A stretch of 64,000 nucleotides of DNA, taken from assembly GCA_002749535.1 (NCBI GenBank), contig MZZL01000405.1:124001-188000 (forward strand), given 5' to 3'. The notes under the pieces were generated by a model. The model was given only the letters and a program-made list of their open reading frames with translations. It searched no databases and was not told the origin of the DNA. The DNA comes from Apophysomyces variabilis. Its lineage: Eukaryota; Mucoromycota; Mucoromycetes; Mucorales; Mucoraceae. The position numbers and the translations under genes are program-made. Of the stretch, positions 47,910 through 61,129 are shown one piece after another (the first letter of the stretch is position 1; every line of letters starts with the position of its first letter).

Positions 47910-48727
47910 ATGTCACTTCCTCTTGTGGATGGTCATCCTAGGGATGCTTCCTCCTTCGCTGATGAATTATTAACGATCTTCGAAGCAAAGCTTCGTAGCA
48001 TTGATTTACGGAATACGGTGAATACAGGCATTAGTCGAGTAAAAAAAAAATTCATGCGCGTTAACGGGTTTCTGAAAAGGAATCGATGACAAGCAAGCCA
48101 ATCACAACCCGTCCACAGGCACTCATAGACGATGTCTTTGCGACGTTTCTAGAATCCAAAGACCCATTCCCATCGCGCACCGCCATGGATGATCCGTTGG
48201 CGGAGAAAACGCAAAGTTTGACGGGCTGCAATTCTTATGGCGAAACGTATCCACCTTCTCCCCCTGTTTCACTGTCTGAGGTGAATGCAGGTTCCCGGCC
48301 AAAGAGAAAACTTCTACATAAGTCATCGGCTTATATCCGAGAAAAAGTCTTTCGAAGGAAACCTACGACCAACAGCCGTCAAAAACGCCCGTCGGAAATA
48401 GTACCACCTCTCGGGAATTCAACTTTCAGTAACAGTAGTACGACGATGATAGCGAACACGATGCCCTCCAATTTGCCAAAGTGCCAATCAGCACAGCAAC
48501 CGCAACCGCAACAGCAACAGGAACTGCAAGCGCAAGCACAACGACCCCCTTCTGTCGTCAAGAGACCGTTTCCACCCAACATAAAGCAATCCCACCGTAT
48601 TTCGCTTCCTGTCAAGACAAAGCCTCTTAGTGTATCAAATCAACGATGCAAAGATCCACCGGCATCGGTGGTAGATCCAGCATTTAGAAGACGTTCTATT
48701 CTCCATGTTGTATTTGGTCTGCATTAG
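47910..48727 (+). CDS. Hypothetical basic, low-complexity protein
   Basis: Two exons, 47910-48038 and 48080-48727, join in frame across a 41-base intron (GTAAAA...GAAAAG) to give 258 residues. Unspliced, a 59-residue frame ends at a TGA that overlaps the next ATG (ATGA), so the two pieces can also be read as two short frames. Splicing is preferred because phase is exact. The N-terminus (SSFADELLTIFEAKLRSID) is predicted helical, followed by a Pro/Ser-rich linker, a basic stretch (REKVFRRKP.., RQKRP) and a PQPQPQQQQ tract (about residue 190). No domain recognised; the basic patches suggest a nuclear or nucleic-acid-binding protein, but this is a guess. Confidence 0.6.
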
Positions 48728-49282
48728 GTTGTTTTTGTTATTACCTTACGGGGATTTTCATTTCTTTTGTTTACATTTGGAGGAACTATATTCATCGTCA
48801 TGCTCTATAATTTTTTTTTCTTTTCGTAACCCCTTGATTTAAGTTCAATACCTGCATTAAAAAAAACAAAGTGCTCATTTAATGAAAGTGACCCTTTTTA
48901 ATTACAAAAAAAGTAAATGCTCTGATCTTCCTCTCTCTGTGTGTCTTTCTCTCTCTTTTTCTCTCCCTGTTTACTTGCCTATTTCGTATCATATATCAAC
49001 TAATTACTCAGTACGTTCTACACATGATCAGACTCCCACATTGTATCCAAGCGAGAAATAATAGATAGATTACCAAAACGGACAGTAAAGAAAAAGAAAA
49101 AATGGCATCACCACGTACAGTAAGACAAAACCCTTCTTTCTTACATGCTTTCAAGGACAGTCACGTCTGTGGTCTTTGGTAGCATTTCGTCCTTTAATCT
49201 CGAATCTTTGAATATATTACAGTGATTCGTCGTTGAGCCATTCCATTCGCATCGTTCCATACTTTCCATTACCATAGTCTTT
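48728..49282. other. Intergenic; ligase IV promoter
   Basis: Pyrimidine-rich and AT-rich sequence with no recognised gene. Confidence 0.45.
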
Positions 49283-52200
49283 ATGAACGCATCAGCAAAC
49301 ACACCTTTGTTTGGCAATTTCTGTACCTTATTACAAGGTCTTAGCGACCAACGGGGTACACAGGAGAAGAAAAGAAAGTTGGCAAAGTACCTTTATGATT
49401 GGCGAGTCAATTATGGGGACGATTTCTATGAAGCCATGAGATTACTGCTCCCTCATGTACGTTTTCTTGCCTTATTCTTATATGAGCTGGCTGTATTCTT
49501 TTTTCTTGTCTTTTTTACCTTTTCATGTTATATTTATCCCTCCCTTTTTTTTTTTTCTTTATTTTCAAAGCTTGACAGGAATCGATACGGGATCAAAGAG
49601 GCTATGCTCGCTAAAGCGTATATTGATGCTTTACGTTTGGGAAGGAATTCTGAAGATGCTCAGAGTTTATTGAAATGGAAACTACCCTCCACTTCAAAAT
49701 ACACTGTAGGTTAAACCTCATTAATTTTTTTTTCTTCGAGCGGCATGAATTTTTTATTTTCTTTTGCCGTATACAGAAATCGTCGGGTGATTTCGCAGCT
49801 GTGGCATGTGAGGTGATAAACAGTCGATCCTCTGTGACAACACCTACACAAAGTATACATGATGTAAATATGCTTTTGGATGATCTTGTTCTTTCCAAAA
49901 GGTGAGCGTGAAAAGCATGAAGAAACTTGTACGATGCTTGTTTAGAAGTTGCAAGAGAAGAAAATGCCGATAAAAAGTCATTCCGTTCATGTAGTGAAGA
50001 GAAAAGAAAACATGCCTTGTTCAAACATATTGTCGACGTTTATACCCCGTTTGAGCAAAAGTGGATGATTCGGATTATTTTGAAAGGTACCAAAGCAGAC
50101 ACGAATAAGCGATCGAATCGGTATTTACTTTGCAAATGACGGAAAACGACTTTAGATTTGAAGATCGGCATGTCAGAAAACTCTGTTTTTGATGTTTATC
50201 ATCCTCAAGCAAGAGAATTGTTCAGCGTCTGTAGTAGTCTTGAAAAAGTCTGCAAGGACCTGAGAGATCCACATACAAATATTGGCAAGTCCGCTATCCA
50301 ACTGTTCGAGCCTTTCAAACCTCAGCTTGGCCATAAAGAGGTCCCAAAAGATGTCCGAAAAGTGTTGTTCGAAGGACGATTTTATATCGAAGAAAAAATT
50401 GATGGAGAACGTATACAAATGCATTTCGAAAAAAGTAGCAGAAAATTCAAGTGGTTCTCAAGGTAAAAAAAGATTGGTCACGATAGAGTATCAAAAGAAG
50501 TCAGCTAACCCGTTCTCCAGAAAGTCGACCGATTACACAGATCTTTATGGTAGTGGCTCCGAAGCAAATAAGCTAGCAGCAATCATAGTAGACTGTATCG
50601 AAGCAGAAAGGCATGGTATACCCGCTGTAGCGATCAAAACTCATCTCTTTCTCTCTTCCCTTTTTGTTTCTTTTGGTTAAAGCATTATCCTCGACGGCGA
50701 AATGATTGCCTATGACCCTAAATTAGACGTATTTCTACCATTTGGGAGTCTTAAATCCGCTGCGAAAGGTATGAGCTTTGTAGAAGGATTCAATATGAAA
50801 AAATCATCGGTTGACTGATTGTGGCATAGATGACACGGTGGATCCGCATAAAGCCCACCCTTGCTGTAAATATTGCTTTTAAGGAATTAGTCAACTGAGT
50901 TTAACCAACGACTTCATTTGGTAGTTATTGTTTTCGATATGGTGTACTGTAACGGCTTCCAGATGGCAAAATATACTTTAGCCGATCGTCTCAAGGTGCT
51001 CAGCAGTGTAGTCAAAGAGAAAGACGGCTACTTGGCTCTCCTGTCACGTGAGGAGAAATCAACGTTTCAAGACATTGTCCATGCGCTCGATCAAGCTATT
51101 GCATTGAGGTAATATGAAAAGTATTGTCATTAATGTTAGATGTATTACATAACCAATGATTGTTTGATAGGAAAGAGGGACTTGTAATAAAAAACCCAGG
51201 ATCAACGTATGAACCGGGTGCACGTAATCCGGCATGGATCAAATTAAAGCCAGAATATATTGAGAGTTTGCATGAAAACTGCGACCTGATCGTTGTTGGT
51301 AACAAAGTACGGCTTCCGTAGCTATGTATCTCACCTCATTTGAATGATTAGGCGCTAAATATGGAACTGGAAGACGTGGCAACAGATTAGCTCAGTTTTT
51401 ATGTGCTATTCGAGATGACAGAATACCTGAAAGCGAGGAACCAAGGTATGATTCCTATCATATTTAGAGCTAAGCATGATTGATTCATTTTCTTTACGTT
51501 TCAGATTCCTTACGTTTAGCATGCTAGGAACCGGGTATACCGTGGATGAGCTGGATGAAATTGGGTAAATATCAATTAGCTTACTTTTCTTTTCTATTTC
51601 GTACTGATAAGCTATAGGAAAATGTTGGAGAACTTTGAACCCTATAACCCGAAGAATCAGCCCTCCTGGCTTGTTCATCCGGAAAGATCGGATGAAGTAC
51701 CGGATGTTATTGTACACTATGCAGAGTAAGGTACAATTATTACATGGTGCGCTTAACCGAATTCTCCTTGTTGTAGATCGGTTGTGGTTGAGGTGAAGGC
51801 AACCGAGATAGTATGGGGCAGTAAGTGTGTAACGATGGGAGAGATCTATGTATGTTAATAACGACTGTTGCACAAAAGATATGTTTGGTTCCGGAAGTAC
51901 ACTGCGATTTCCGCGCTTTATGCGTTTCAGAAAAGACAAATCATGGTCTGATATCATGACGTATACAGGTAATAATTCTTGTTTCATACTCGCTGATATA
52001 TACCAAGCCAAATAGAAATGGTTGCCGCAAAGAGATCAGGGTATATGGGAGGAAAGGTGCGGGTACCCGCGTCTCAAGACGACTTTATGTAAGACAATGT
52101 TTTTTGCAGGTGGAAGAAGAACAATTAAGGTAACATGGACATTGTATTACTAGAGGAAATAAGCACAAACGAGCCAAAACAACAGCGTTGCAATCGGTAT

Positions 52201-53467
52201 GTGTTTTAAAACGGAAAATAGAGCAAAGTTCGTTCGCTCATGGGCAACCATATACAGAAAAGATCGTATACATTGCTTGCCAGCCAGAGAGGTGTGGACA
52301 CGAGAGATATCGAGAAGAAATCAAAATTGTTTGAAGACATGACATTCTGTAAGTCAACGTCTCGCATATTGGCTGGGCTGCTAACACTTTGTACGTAGAT
52401 GTTATCGTTGGTGGAAATGGTCACAGTAAAAGCAGCCTGGAAACAAAGATTCAAGAGAATGGAGGCAATTTTGTTCAATCAGAAACCGGAGCTCAGTATA
52501 TCATCGCAGGAAGTAAAAGTAAGAGATGGCGTTAACCATACCGACATTGGTATTGAAAGTATAACATAGATATTCGGGTGAATAGCATTATCAAACTAAA
52601 AACAAGAGACATCATCCAGCCTCAATGGGTAGTTGACTGTGATGAAAAACAAGACTTACTCCCATTATGCCCAAGGTAATATAACTGCTACTCTATGCTA
52701 AAATAAACATGAACCTGGCTCATTTAACATAGATATATGCTATTCACTACGGAGCGTACCGACAGGTTATTCCGGATCAAAATGGATCAGTGGGGTGATT
52801 CTTACGCCCACGACACTACAGAACAGAGTCTACGGGAGGTCAGTAGCTAATTTTGTGCAATCGCAATCTCATACAGGTTGTCTAGGTGTTATCCCATATC
52901 GAAGTGAAACTGGATGAAGAAAAAGCAAGGCAATTGTGCGAAGAGGTTCAAGAACGTTATTTTCCGGAATTGATCCCCGGTATGATCTTTCTACGAGTGA
53001 AAGCTTACCTGGACTTCCCAACCAGCGATGGTGATCAGACAGATGAGTTGAGCCGTCTGAGGTCGCGCGATAAGCTATGGTTGGCATCCATGGAAATCCA
53101 ATTCTACGGGGGATCGGTCGTAGATCGTATCGAACCAGGCATAACTCATATTGTTATGGATGAGAATCGGCTAGGACAACTACCGGCATTAACCGAGTCA
53201 TTCAAAAAGTAAGGGACTCGAAGTGAAACGTGAAAGTGATCTTTTAATATTCATGGGTTATCCAAGGATGTTGCAACCCAGATTTGTTACAACGGAATGG
53301 ATATATGAATGCGTACGGAATTCCTCTCTATTGGATGAACGCCGTAAGTTCAAAAAATGAGAAGGTCAAGGAAATGAAAGAAAGCACTAACTTTTCCTTT
53401 TCATAAAACGTAACCTTTAGGTTTTGAGCCGATTGCTCCAACTAGGAAACTAGGTCCACTGTCCTAA
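49283..53467 (+). CDS. LIG4: DNA ligase IV
   Basis: ATP-dependent ligase of non-homologous end joining, working with XRCC4/Lif1. The order is the N-terminal DNA-binding domain (exons from 49283, then 49571 and 49777), a nucleotidyltransferase core with the lysine motif EEKIDGERIQMH (about 50390), SIILDGEMIAYDP, FIVFDMVYCNG, KEGLVIKNPGSTYEPG and WIKLKPEY, an OB-fold domain, and two BRCT domains (MTFYVIVGGN.. to QPQWVVDC, and ..SMEIQFYGG to FVTTEWIYECV). It ends KLGPLS at 53467. More than 15 exons, each small. Two splice problems exist. Near 49902-49945 the family frame demands either a 21-base gap or a frame slip. The intron after CIEAE (from about 50610) appears to start with GC. The linker between OB and BRCT (52050-52330) was not fully resolved. 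Confidence 0.9.
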
Positions 53468-54409
53468 CCAGTAATAGCAGCAAGCTCATAATCTTTCTCT
53501 TTCCCTTTCGTATCCAACCAGCAAATTACGTCGGAAATTTTCATTTATTGTCCGTTCGGCGATAATAGTCTAATTTGGACCTCCTACTTATTTACTACAG
53601 CGGGTTTTGTTTTATCTGACATAGTCGTCTATTAATGTTTAGTATTATTTTAGTAATTATTGTTGTTATTAATGGACATATACCCATGTCCTTTTATGTA
53701 AATCTATCAATGTCATACTAATGGTACTTTGTTGTAACCCACAAAAGCGATCAAGAGCAAACTGTGATTGCGGATTAGTCTTACGGTGATTGGAATAGAT
53801 CCAAGTACTTGCTTCTCTTTATGTGCTTCGGGTATTCATGTGATTGCCGTGAATTGTTTGTTGCCATCTGCAACGTGGCAAGGCCATTTTTAAACAATGC
53901 TGCATCGTAACACAGACATCAGCGTTTTTCTGGAAAGAGATTTCCTAACATAAAGACTGTGATGAGTCCAATAGAAAGACAAACCAAAGAGATGCCAATG
54001 ATCGAAATCCATCCCCGACGCCTTTGCTCAGATAGTATGCGAATTAATCCGATTTGGTGTATTCTTCCAATGCTATCCGAACAAAGGAACTCGCTACTAA
54101 AAAGACTTTGTCATTCCAGACTCTTGATACAATGAAACTGCCCTGAGACGTTTTTTTATGTTTATCATTTCCCATGGGTTGCTTTTTTGGCTTGTTGGAC
54201 AATGGACACGGCTGGTTGCCTGACGAGTGGCAGCTGCGGTTAAACATTATAGCGTCGGAGCCTTCGATGGCGGCTGGTGCTTCGAGTTGCACACGGATTT
54301 CGCTGAGCTGTCAAGCACACTCTCCATATCGATCGATCTCGCGCAAGTTTTCCCGTCCCGCCGACGTCGCTTGCACCGCATTTCTATCGTTTTGAACGAG
54401 CCGAGCGTC
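53468..54409. other. Intergenic; DIP2-like gene promoter
   Basis: No gene recognised. The frame containing the DIP2-like start is open back to 54227, but those residues do not resemble the family. Confidence 0.45.
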
Positions 54410-57400
54410 ATGGATTCTGGACGTATGGGTGCTCTCCCTCATGACGTCTTGGAGAAACTGCGTGTGCTTGACCTAGAACTCGCAGAAGGCGACATCACCG
54501 AGAAAGGCTACGAGAAAAAAAAGCGATTGCTACTTAAACCTTATGCAATCATGGCATCAGTGAACAGCATGGACGATGTGTCTAATGCACACACTGTTGC
54601 CGAGGCGATTTCGGATGAAGCACCATGCATTCATGCCAATAATCCCGAGCCCCATGTCGATGATCCAGGTCCTGAGCCAAGTGCAGCCGATGTCGTTGAC
54701 TTCCTTGATTTTCTGCCATCGCCGTCCCATTCACCTGTTCAGTCGCACCGGGAGTTTCAGCCTAGCAACAGCAGACCTGCGCTGCAAGTGGATACCNAGG
54801 CTACGAGAAAAAAAAGCGATTGCTACTTAAACCTTATGCAATCATGGCATCAGTGAACAGCATGGACGATGTGTCTAATGCACACACTGTTGCCGAGGCG
54901 ATTTCGGATGAAGCACCATGCATTCATGCCAATAATCCCGAGCCCCATGTCGATGATCCAGGTCCTGAGCCAAGTGCAGCCGATGTCGTTGACTTCCTTG
55001 ATTTTCTGCCATCGCCGTCCCATTCACCTGTTCAGTCGCACCGGGAGTTTCAGCCTAGCAACAGCAGACCTGCGCTGCAAGTGGATACCATATCTGTGCA
55101 CACACCCAACCAGCCTGCATACGACCCACGTCTGCCCATTCAGACTCGTGGACAGACCCTAAATGGGGTGTATCCGTATGTTCCGCGCCATGATACAGTT
55201 TCCCAACCACAGTCCCCAAACACGACATCGGGAAGTCAGCATTCCATGTATCCTGCGCATCAAAACCAAGATACCGGATCCCCGCACCCGTTCACTCGTA
55301 AACCATCAAGAGTTCCTTACTACCAAGAAAATGTAGCATCGCCATCTGCTAGCGTCTATGGTGTAGGCTTTCAACAGCAACAGTCAAAGGAGTGGACCAT
55401 GCATACAAGATCTCAAAGTTCGAGAACAAACACGTTTGGTGCATCCAACGAGCTAACTAATCTGAAGAGATATCCTAGCAGCGTACCTAATCTGGGCTTG
55501 AGTCCATCGATGGAATGGGGTTCGTATCCAGCCGAAAAAAATTAATGATTGAGTGACGGAGAGAGAGTACTCAACAGCGTTGCGTTCTTTTCTAGAAACC
55601 GCTTCCACTGGCACTGCATGGCGTGCTTCTCACAGAAGAGAGCGATCCAATGTTTCGATGGGCGCTACTACTGTCATGACAATGTCTGTAGGAACCGGCT
55701 CACCTATTAGTCGCCATCGATCCTTTACCCAAAAGTCCCAATCCTCTCTCCAGCGAACCCGTAGCAAGTATGGCAATAGCTATATGGCAACGCACTTTAA
55801 AGCCATTGAGCCAGCGCCACAACCGAAACTGATGGTCAATGAACCCAGTGAACAAACGTTTCTAGCAGACTTGGCTGGCAGACAAGAGCTACCTTTAGCT
55901 GCTCGCAAGCTTCCTTTTAACTTGCTTGATGGCAACAACACCGACTTGAGCCAATTTACAGATTTGGCTCAGGTGCTTCGATATCGTGCAATGAGGCATT
56001 CGAACAAGGATAATGCAGCGTTCACGTTGTTGGATGGAAATGGAAAGGAAACTGGACATTTATCATGGGATAAGCTCAATGCACGTGCCGAGAAAGTCGC
56101 CTCACTTCTTCGCAAGCAACCCGGGCTACATTTTGGTGATCGCATTGTCTTAATCTATCGAAAGTCAGAGGTGCTCGAATTTATTGTTGCCTTGTTCGGA
56201 TGTTTTTTCGCTGGCATGGTTGCTGTGCCTATCAATGCTGCGGAAGATCTTGGAGAGCTGTTATTCATTTTGGATTTGACGACAACACATATTATACTGA
56301 CAACGGAGTATAATTTGAAGGCATTCACGAAGGATATGCAAGTACGATCGATCGAACTTCCACCCAACGTCAAATGGTGGACAACGAATAATGTTGGTTC
56401 GTGGTACCCTCGCTCCGCATCCGAAAGCTATCCCGATATTCATCTTCCAGACTTGGCTTATATTGAGTATGCCAAGGCGATCAATGGAGAGTTGAAAGGG
56501 GTGACAGTAACCCACCGGACGATCTTAGATCAATGCCGAGTCTACAAAGCTTCCGTAACAGAAACGGATGTCACTCTGAGCGAACAGCAGGAAGTCATAG
56601 TGACGCCGAAGCAAGAGTTTCCGGAACCGGACTGTGTTATAAGCTATCTCGAACCACGACAGCAGATGGGCCTGTTCCTGTCTGTTCTTTGCAGCGTTTT
56701 TGCCGGGAACCATACGATCTTCACTAGCTCAAGTATCACAGATACGCCAGCCGCCTGGATCTATGTGCTATCGAAATATAAAGGTAACCATATCCTATTT
56801 TCTGTCTTGATGCATCTTACCTTAACCATATCCATAGCCACCATCGCTCTCGCTGATTACACATCTCTTCGATATATTACCAAATTCGTCATGTCGAACA
56901 AGAAACTTGTACAGAATTTTAACAGAAAAGTGTTACCTGACCTTTCAGCATTGCGACTTCTGATGATAGAGACTACAGTTGTCAATCCTGTGCTTAACGA
57001 ATACATAGCGGAAAACTTGTTAAGACAATTGGGAAACGTAGATAATCCGTTGAAAGTCGTATGTCCGGTTCTATCCTTGCCTGAGCATGGAGGCTCGATC
57101 CTGAGTTTCCGGGATTTCTTAGGACCCGTTCATCTGGCGGAACATCAGGAAGCAATCGAGCATCCATCGCCTACTCAACGACGTATTGTTGCCACTGGCG
57201 GATCCCATGATATATGGGAGTGCGTACTAGATGCTCAAGCTGTGAAGAGAAACAAAGTGGTTGTAGTAGCAGCGGGCAATGAAGTACAGCGCACCCTAGC
57301 TGAGAATGACAAGGGTCTTTTACGAGTTGGATCCTTTGGCTTTGTTGTTCCTGAAGGTAATGCAGTCGCTTTTTTTTAACGAATGAACTGGCCTGACCTT

Positions 57401-60400
57401 ATCTTGTTTGCAGCCACCGTTGCCATTGTGGATCCGGAAACGACCATCATTTGCCCGCCAGAAACCATTGGCGAGATTTGGGTGGATGCATCCTTCCTAT
57501 CAGATGGCTTCTGGGCGCTGCCGAAACATACCGAAAGCATATTTCATGCACGACCTGTCATTGTCCCGGTCGAGACGTTATATCCAGAGCTGTATCAACA
57601 AAAGTTCTTGAGGACCGGCCTGGTTGGCACCTTGATTGGAGGTCGCCTGGTTGTTTTCGGTGCCTATGAAGATAGGGTCCGGCAGCAATGTCTGGGGGAG
57701 AAGTTAGGTGTGGAAGAAATCTTTTTTGCAAACGATATTATCGAATCTATCCGCAAATATTTGCATTTGGAGCATTGGTACGTATTCTAAGCGATAGGGC
57801 GACGAACTCATATATTGGATAGTGTCATATTTGACGTTGCTGTTAACAACCAGCATCTACCAGTCGTTGTTACGGAAACGGTAATGCAGCCATCAGCGAT
57901 CCCGCCTCTGACAGAGGATATCATGCATCTTCTTGTGGATCGTTATGGCTTACGGCCCTATGCTGTGTTAGCTGTCAAACCTGATTCATTACCCCGCCAT
58001 TTGAAACATGGTCGTAATGAAGTGCATGCATTAATGGTGAAGCGAGCTTTTTTATCCGGCCAGCTTAATGTCCAACATGTCCGAATGGATGTGGATCGTA
58101 CTATATTCAACCTTGCCACTGGAAATGCTTCATTGGATGGTGCTTCCTTGTCGAGTATCGCTTATGAGAGGGCTATTCGATTGGGTATCATTCCTTTGTA
58201 CGTGCAGAAACAACATACGGGCATGGAAAACGTGACACGTGTGATCGACGAACGTACGGAGCATGACTTGTCAACATTCGCAACAATCTTGGATATCTTT
58301 ATGTGGCGTACGCAGCTGTATCCGGATGAGCCAGCGTTCATGACAGCAAGCGAAGGTGGCATTAAGCAATATACATGGCAGAAAATGAGTGTAAAGATTG
58401 CAGGTGCTGCTCATTATCTGGTAAAGAAAGGGTTTAAGCGTGGTAGCAAGGCACTGGTCCTCATGCCTTTTGGGCATGAATGGATCAGAAGTATCTATGC
58501 TTGTCTTTCATTAGGCGTTGTCCCTGTGATAGTTGAACCACCTGATTTGCACAAGCGTGTGAAAGAAGATATCGCTTTGGTTCTTACTACAGCTCGCGAA
58601 CTGAACGTGTCGCATATTCTTGTGAATGCACAATCTGAGGAAATTATGAAGCATAAATTGGTTTCCTCTGCATTGAAGGAGCTGCTAGGACGAGGTTCGA
58701 CCTACAAAATGCCGGATTATACCAATGTATCGAAAACGCCACGATATCATAAAATGCTCGGGGTAGACCGCGAGCTCACCATCGGCAAGGACTCTTTGAA
58801 TGCTGCAACACCTGCCTTGATCACCGTTCATTGCTCACCTAGCGGAAATACATTGTATGCCGCTTTGGATCATGAAACCATTCTCAATCAATGTGGCGCA
58901 CAAAAGACCACATGTCAATTAAAATCGCAGCGTAGCATTGTGGCAACAGGCCTTGGCAGCTATCATGGTTTGGGATTGTTGTACTCTGCATTTTGTAGTG
59001 TGTATGTTGGTGAGTTCTTTCTTTTTCTCGGATGCCTGACTGTCAATGATTAATGTTCCCGCCTGGTTCCCAGGTTGTACAACTGTGCTACTAGCTTCAG
59101 AGGATTATCATATGAATCCTGCACTCTTCTTTGAACTCCTACATCGCTTCAAAGGTAAAAACTGAAATTTTTTTCTTTTGATCTTTGATTGTTTATGAGG
59201 GCCTAATATACATTGTTCGTTGTTAGTCAAGGACGTTGTTGTGTCGCATCCGCTTATACAGTTTGCTCTCAATCGGCTCAATGCGAATGAGACCCGACGT
59301 ATACTTTTACCAACGCTACAGAATTTGATGCTGACGACAGAAGAAAGGACAAAGCCTGCTCTTCGTAAATATCCGATTTTGGGCTACTGTTTTCTTTTGG
59401 TCCATCTTATTGACATCATGTCATCTAGATCATCATATGACGCGATATTTTGCAAGACATCAGCTTGAAGCCGAAGCCATCAATACTGTGTATAGCCACG
59501 CTGGTAATCCCATGGTGACTACCCGATCGTATATGTTGATGGCACCAATTTCTCTCGAATTGGATTTCGAATGGTTACGGCAAGGCATTGTTCGGCCGTT
59601 ATCCCCGGATGGAGAAACACGTGGTGTTCTTTTACATGATTCCGGTATTGTCCCGAGTAATACCATGGTTGCCATTGTGGATCCCAAGACGCATACACTT
59701 TGTCCAGCCTATACTGTTGGGGAGATTTGGGTTTCGTCTAATTGCAATGTCAAGACCTTCATTGGTCTGTCCGAACCGGAGCATACTGCACGGTTTCAAG
59801 CAACCATTGCTGGCGCGGATCCTCAAATCACATATCAGCGTACGGGAGATCTGGGATTTCTTTGGAACGTCCGACGACGCGTGAACGGCCATATGCTGGA
59901 ACTTCCGATGGAAGAAGAAGGACAATGTTTATTTGTTCTTGGTTCCATGAGCGAAGTCATAGAGCGAAGTGGATATATCCATTTTATGAAAGACGTCGAA
60001 GTTTCCGTTGAACGATGCCAAACTTCTATTTCACCCGGCGCAAGGTAAAAGGGAGAAAATTTTTTATTAGGTGGTATAATTGAGCTGACCGAATGGAAAA
60101 AAAATATACCCTTTGTTTTAGTCTTGTGTTGCACGCTGGCGATAAAATTGTTGTCATAGCAGCAATGAAAGCACCTCAGCTTGCCCGTGCAGCGGTGCCT
60201 TTAATTGTCAATGCTGTCTTAGAGAACCATTCATTTCTAGTGGATACCGTGGTGATAATCCATCCGGACCACATGCCTCGTACGCGATACGGTGAGAAGC
60301 AAAGAAGGAAGGCGCTGGAAGCCTACCTACAAAATACACTGTAAGTGATACCTAATCTCCCATTTCTCGTTGTTCTTTCGATCCGTATGGCTTGCTAATC

Positions 60401-60567
60401 TATTTCTTGATTATAGCCCTGCCATTCATGTTCAGCATATTACGCATCAGCATCCACCATTGACATTATCCACAACTTATTCCTCCAGTTCTGTTTCTGT
60501 AGATAACGAGGCGAGAATACCTATTACAGCACATTCTATGACTGACCATCTGGAACAAGGTCGGTAG
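54410..60567 (+). CDS. DIP2-like protein: DMAP1-binding plus tandem acyl-CoA-synthetase folds
   Basis: Giant protein of the DIP2 family (fungal Cmr2 group), thought to control diacylglycerol subsets and cell polarity. The start is MDSGRMGALPHDVLEKLRV, a DMAP1-binding domain at residues 8-45. A long Ser/Pro linker follows, then two adenylate-forming-enzyme folds: the first from about 55900 to 57780 (LSWDKLNARAEKVASLL, FFAGMVAVPINA, IGEIWVDASFLSDGFW) and the second from about 57820 to 60550 (ERAIRLGIIPLY, FMWRTQLYPDEPAF, SLGVVPVIVEPP, GEIWVSS, RTGDLGFL, GEKQRRKALEAYL). Neither fold keeps the usual ATP-binding SG-T-G-PK loop, as in DIP2. The model is damaged by a duplicated 292-base segment around an N (54505-55089) and by a frame change at 55541-55553 that may be an intron or an error. 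A final exon ending at 60768 is also possible. Confidence 0.83.
54505..55089. repeat. Exact 292-base duplication flanking a single N (assembly artefact)
   Basis: 54505-54796 and 54798-55089 appear identical over 292 bases, beginning AGGCTACGAG and ending GTGGATACC, with N at 54797 between them. This is what two overlapping contig ends look like when joined without merging. The duplication plus N adds 293 bases and shifts the frame of the DIP2-like gene; with one copy removed the frame continues. Confidence 0.93.
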
Positions 60568-61129
60568 CCACTAGTTTAATGAGTTTTGTATTACAATTGT
60601 ATTCCCTTTCCCCTCACCGTATCCATTTTCCCGCTTTCTACCAACCGCGAGAAAAATGTCGGTGCTTAAAGTGTTTCCCCACATATCTAATGGACACGGT
60701 GTTTAGCTATGTTTCATTTTCCAGGGCTTGATGATGATAGGACAGTCCATAATGTACCGCATGTTTGATCTGTCAATGAAAAAACCTTTGAAAGGGATCT
60801 ATTTTACTGATGTGCACAAGCGAATGGAGAAAAAGGAACCTTCGAATTCCATTCATGTGTTATATTTTGAGGTACCAATGGTCCTTATTGGATCGGAGCT
60901 GGCCATGAGTGTCAACGGCGCGTCTATCCGATTCGCGGTCGCTCCTTCGATTTCATATTTATAATTGTTTCCCGCTCGAAAAAAAAATACTTCGTTAGTG
61001 GCTTTCTTCTTGTTCCTTTTTTCTCTTTTTCTTTTGGTTCCAGTCAATTTGTTTCTCTTTCTACAGCTTATACTTATACATCAATTATATCACGACAACA
61101 GCAAAGAACATAAAGACAACAGACAATTC
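60568..61129. other. Intergenic between DIP2-like gene and transporter
   Basis: A frame at 60728-60964 has no family resemblance. An acceptor-like TTTTCCAG at 60724 could add a short last exon to the DIP2-like gene. Confidence 0.4.
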
